Shown here in pieces: positions 62,764-64,000 of a stretch of 64,000 nt of DNA; position 1 is the stretch's first letter, and every line of letters starts with the position of its first letter. The notes below the pieces were generated by a model. The model did not search any database. It saw nothing but the letters and a program-made list of their open reading frames with translations, and had not been told where the DNA came from. Source of the DNA: Pseudomonas sp. RIT-PI-AD (GTDB lineage Bacteria; Pseudomonadota; Gammaproteobacteria; Pseudomonadales; Pseudomonadaceae); NCBI RefSeq assembly GCF_025642785.1, contig NZ_JANZKU010000002.1, positions 230,867 to 294,866 on the forward strand. Direction: 5' to 3'. Made by a program: the position numbers and the translations under genes.

Positions 62764-63783
62764 ATGGGCGAATCCACCATTGACTGGAGCGCATTAGGCT
62801 TCAGCTACCTCAAGACCGACTACCGCTACCTGTCCCATTGGAAGGATGGCCAATGGGATGCCGGCTCCCTGACCGAAGACAACATACTGCACATCAGCGA
62901 GGGCTCGACCGCCCTGCACTATGGCCAGCAGTGCTTCGAGGGTTTGAAGGCTTATCGGTGCAAGGATGGCTCGATCAACCTGTTCCGCCCCGACCAGAAC
63001 GCTTTGCGCATGCAGCGCAGCTGCGCACGCCTGTTGATGCCGCAAGTCCCCACCGAGCAGTTCATCGAGGCCTGCCGCCAGGTGGTCAAGGCGAATGAGC
63101 GCTTCGTACCGCCCTACGGTTCCGGCGGCGCCCTGTACATGCGTCCCTTCGTGATCGGCGTGGGCGAGAACATCGGCGTACGGACCGCACCGGAGTTCAT
63201 CTTCAGCGTGTTCTGCATCCCGGTCGGCGCCTACTTCAAGGGCGGCATGACGCCCCACGATTTCGTCATCTCCGGTTACGACCGCGCCGCGCCCAACGGT
63301 ACCGGCGCCGCCAAGGTCGGCGGCAACTACGCCGCCAGCCTGCTGCCCGGCGCGGACGCCAAGCGCGACGGATTCGCCGACTGCATCTACCTCGATCCCG
63401 CCAGCCACAGCAAGATCGAGGAAGTGGGGTCGGCGAACTTCTTCGCCATCACCCAGGACGACGAGTTCGTCACCCCGCGCTCCCCTTCGGTGCTGCCGGG
63501 TATCACCCGCCTGTCGCTGATGGAGCTCGCACGCGATCGCCTGGGCCTGAAAGTTTCCGAAGGCGATGTGCACATCGACCAACTGGACCGCTTCAAGGAA
63601 GCCGGGGCTTGCGGCACCGCCGCGGTGATCACGCCCATCGGTGGCATCCAGTACGGCGACAAACTGCACGTGTTCCATAGCCGCGAGGACGTGGGCCCGG
63701 TCACCCAACGCCTCTACCGCGAACTCACCGGCATCCAGTGCGGAGACGTCGAGGCGCCCGCCGGCTGGGTCGTCAAGGTGTGA
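62764..63783 (+). CDS. ilvE: Branched-chain amino acid aminotransferase
   Basis: The 339-aa fold-type IV PLP enzyme has the IlvE features: EGSTALHYGQQCFEGLKAYR near the start, ARLLMPQVP, the PLP Lys in GAAKVGGNYAASL, and SVLPGITRLSLMELA. It interconverts Val, Leu and Ile with their 2-oxoacids, the substrates of the Bkd complex. The ATG at 62764 (MGESTIDWSALGFSYLKTDY) is the family start; upstream in-frame codons to 62674 are unlikely. It is monocistronic and ends at a strong terminator. Confidence 0.95.
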   Translation: MGESTIDWSALGFSYLKTDYRYLSHWKDGQWDAGSLTEDNILHISEGSTALHYGQQCFEGLKAYRCKDGSINLFRPDQNALRMQRSCARLLMPQVPTEQFIEACRQVVKANERFVPPYGSGGALYMRPFVIGVGENIGVRTAPEFIFSVFCIPVGAYFKGGMTPHDFVISGYDRAAPNGTGAAKVGGNYAASLLPGADAKRDGFADCIYLDPASHSKIEEVGSANFFAITQDDEFVTPRSPSVLPGITRLSLMELARDRLGLKVSEGDVHIDQLDRFKEAGACGTAAVITPIGGIQYGDKLHVFHSREDVGPVTQRLYRELTGIQCGDVEAPAGWVVKV

Positions 63784-63789
63784 AAAACG

Positions 63790-63812
63790 ACGGGGCCCGG
63801 AACGGGCCCCGT
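63790..63812 (+). terminator. Terminator of ilvE
   Basis: ACGGGGCCCG (63790-63799) pairs perfectly with CGGGCCCCGT (63803-63812) around a 3-nt loop, 7 bp after the ilvE stop. It is preceded by AAAAACG and followed by ATCGTTTC, so it could work from both sides. Confidence 0.75.
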
Positions 63813-64000
63813 ATCGTTTCGGTGACTAGAACCCGACCGCCGGGGGTGAGCACGTCGCCCCACGGAATCGTATCGACCTCCCCTCTTTACCCAAGCCCGC
63901 CGACAGGGCGTCGCAACGACGATCCATCCGCACGGTGGCTTCGACAAATCGCTCAAATGCCAGCCAGGCCAGTGGCTTCGACCACATCGCGTCAACAGGC
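63813..64000. other. Window end, no gene recognised
   Basis: About 190 bp after the ilvE terminator with no supported coding frame, RNA gene or repeat. A gene may begin beyond the window. Confidence 0.4.

Noticed and set aside
62157..62780. 207-aa minus frame upstream of and overlapping the ilvE start
   Set aside because: It would read through the ilvE promoter and start; composition is not protein-like.

Overview
The window reads as chromosomal DNA of a high-GC Pseudomonas. It carries an alkylquinolone (pqs) operon, a bkd branched-chain keto acid dehydrogenase operon, an imuA-imuB-dnaE2 mutasome and FecIR-type iron signalling. The proteins resemble the P. aeruginosa versions I remember but are clearly not identical. 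The pqs genes also lie beside bkd rather than beside pqsR, so I infer a relative of P. aeruginosa rather than that species. Identifications rest on reading motifs, lengths and gene order; no database search was possible.

Layout. 1-4.5 kb: end of a sugar/polyol dehydrogenase, a GH35-like glycosidase, an MFS permease and a HAD hydrolase (a glycoside-use operon). 4.5-9.7 kb (minus): an AaeXAB-like tripartite efflux operon with an outer-membrane factor and a MarR regulator. 9.8-11.2 kb: divergent LysR and PACE efflux genes. 11.3-20.0 kb (minus): pqsA-pqsB-pqsC-pqsD-pqsE, a type I-beta DAHP synthase, then anthranilate synthase phnA-phnB. A 13-bp palindrome matching the PqsR (MvfR) lys box lies upstream of pqsA. 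20.3-26.1 kb: an Lrp regulator divergent from bkdA1-bkdA2-bkdB-lpdV. 26.3-31.2 kb: an AraC regulator, then a minus-strand SDR/thiolase/acyl-CoA dehydrogenase/enoyl-CoA hydratase operon fitting isoleucine degradation downstream of Bkd.

31.6-39.5 kb: GST with divergent LysR; a sulfur block (TauE exporter, persulfide dioxygenase, cystathionine gamma-lyase/synthase, cysteine synthase/CBS family) with a divergent Lrp gene; an SLC13-type permease. 39.7-45.0 kb (minus): imuA-imuB-dnaE2 with a LexA box. 45.6-52.2 kb: DUF2188 protein, MocR regulator divergent from a class II aldolase, an orphan polyamine-type binding protein, a lipoprotein esterase, and a soluble double-PAS chemoreceptor of BdlA type. 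52.7-61.0 kb: a Fur-box-led operon of ECF sigma, FecR, TonB-dependent transducer, PepSY membrane protein, small membrane protein, MFS transporter and an alpha/beta hydrolase. 61.0-62.7 kb: an AT-richer patch with one unrecognised small gene. 62.8-63.8 kb: branched-chain aminotransferase ilvE with a strong terminator.

The most interesting item is the pqs locus. It combines signal synthesis (PqsABCD), the quorum effector PqsE, a dedicated anthranilate synthase and an added shikimate-entry enzyme in one transcription unit, which would let it draw its own aromatic carbon. Its neighbour, bkd, makes branched-chain acyl-CoAs.
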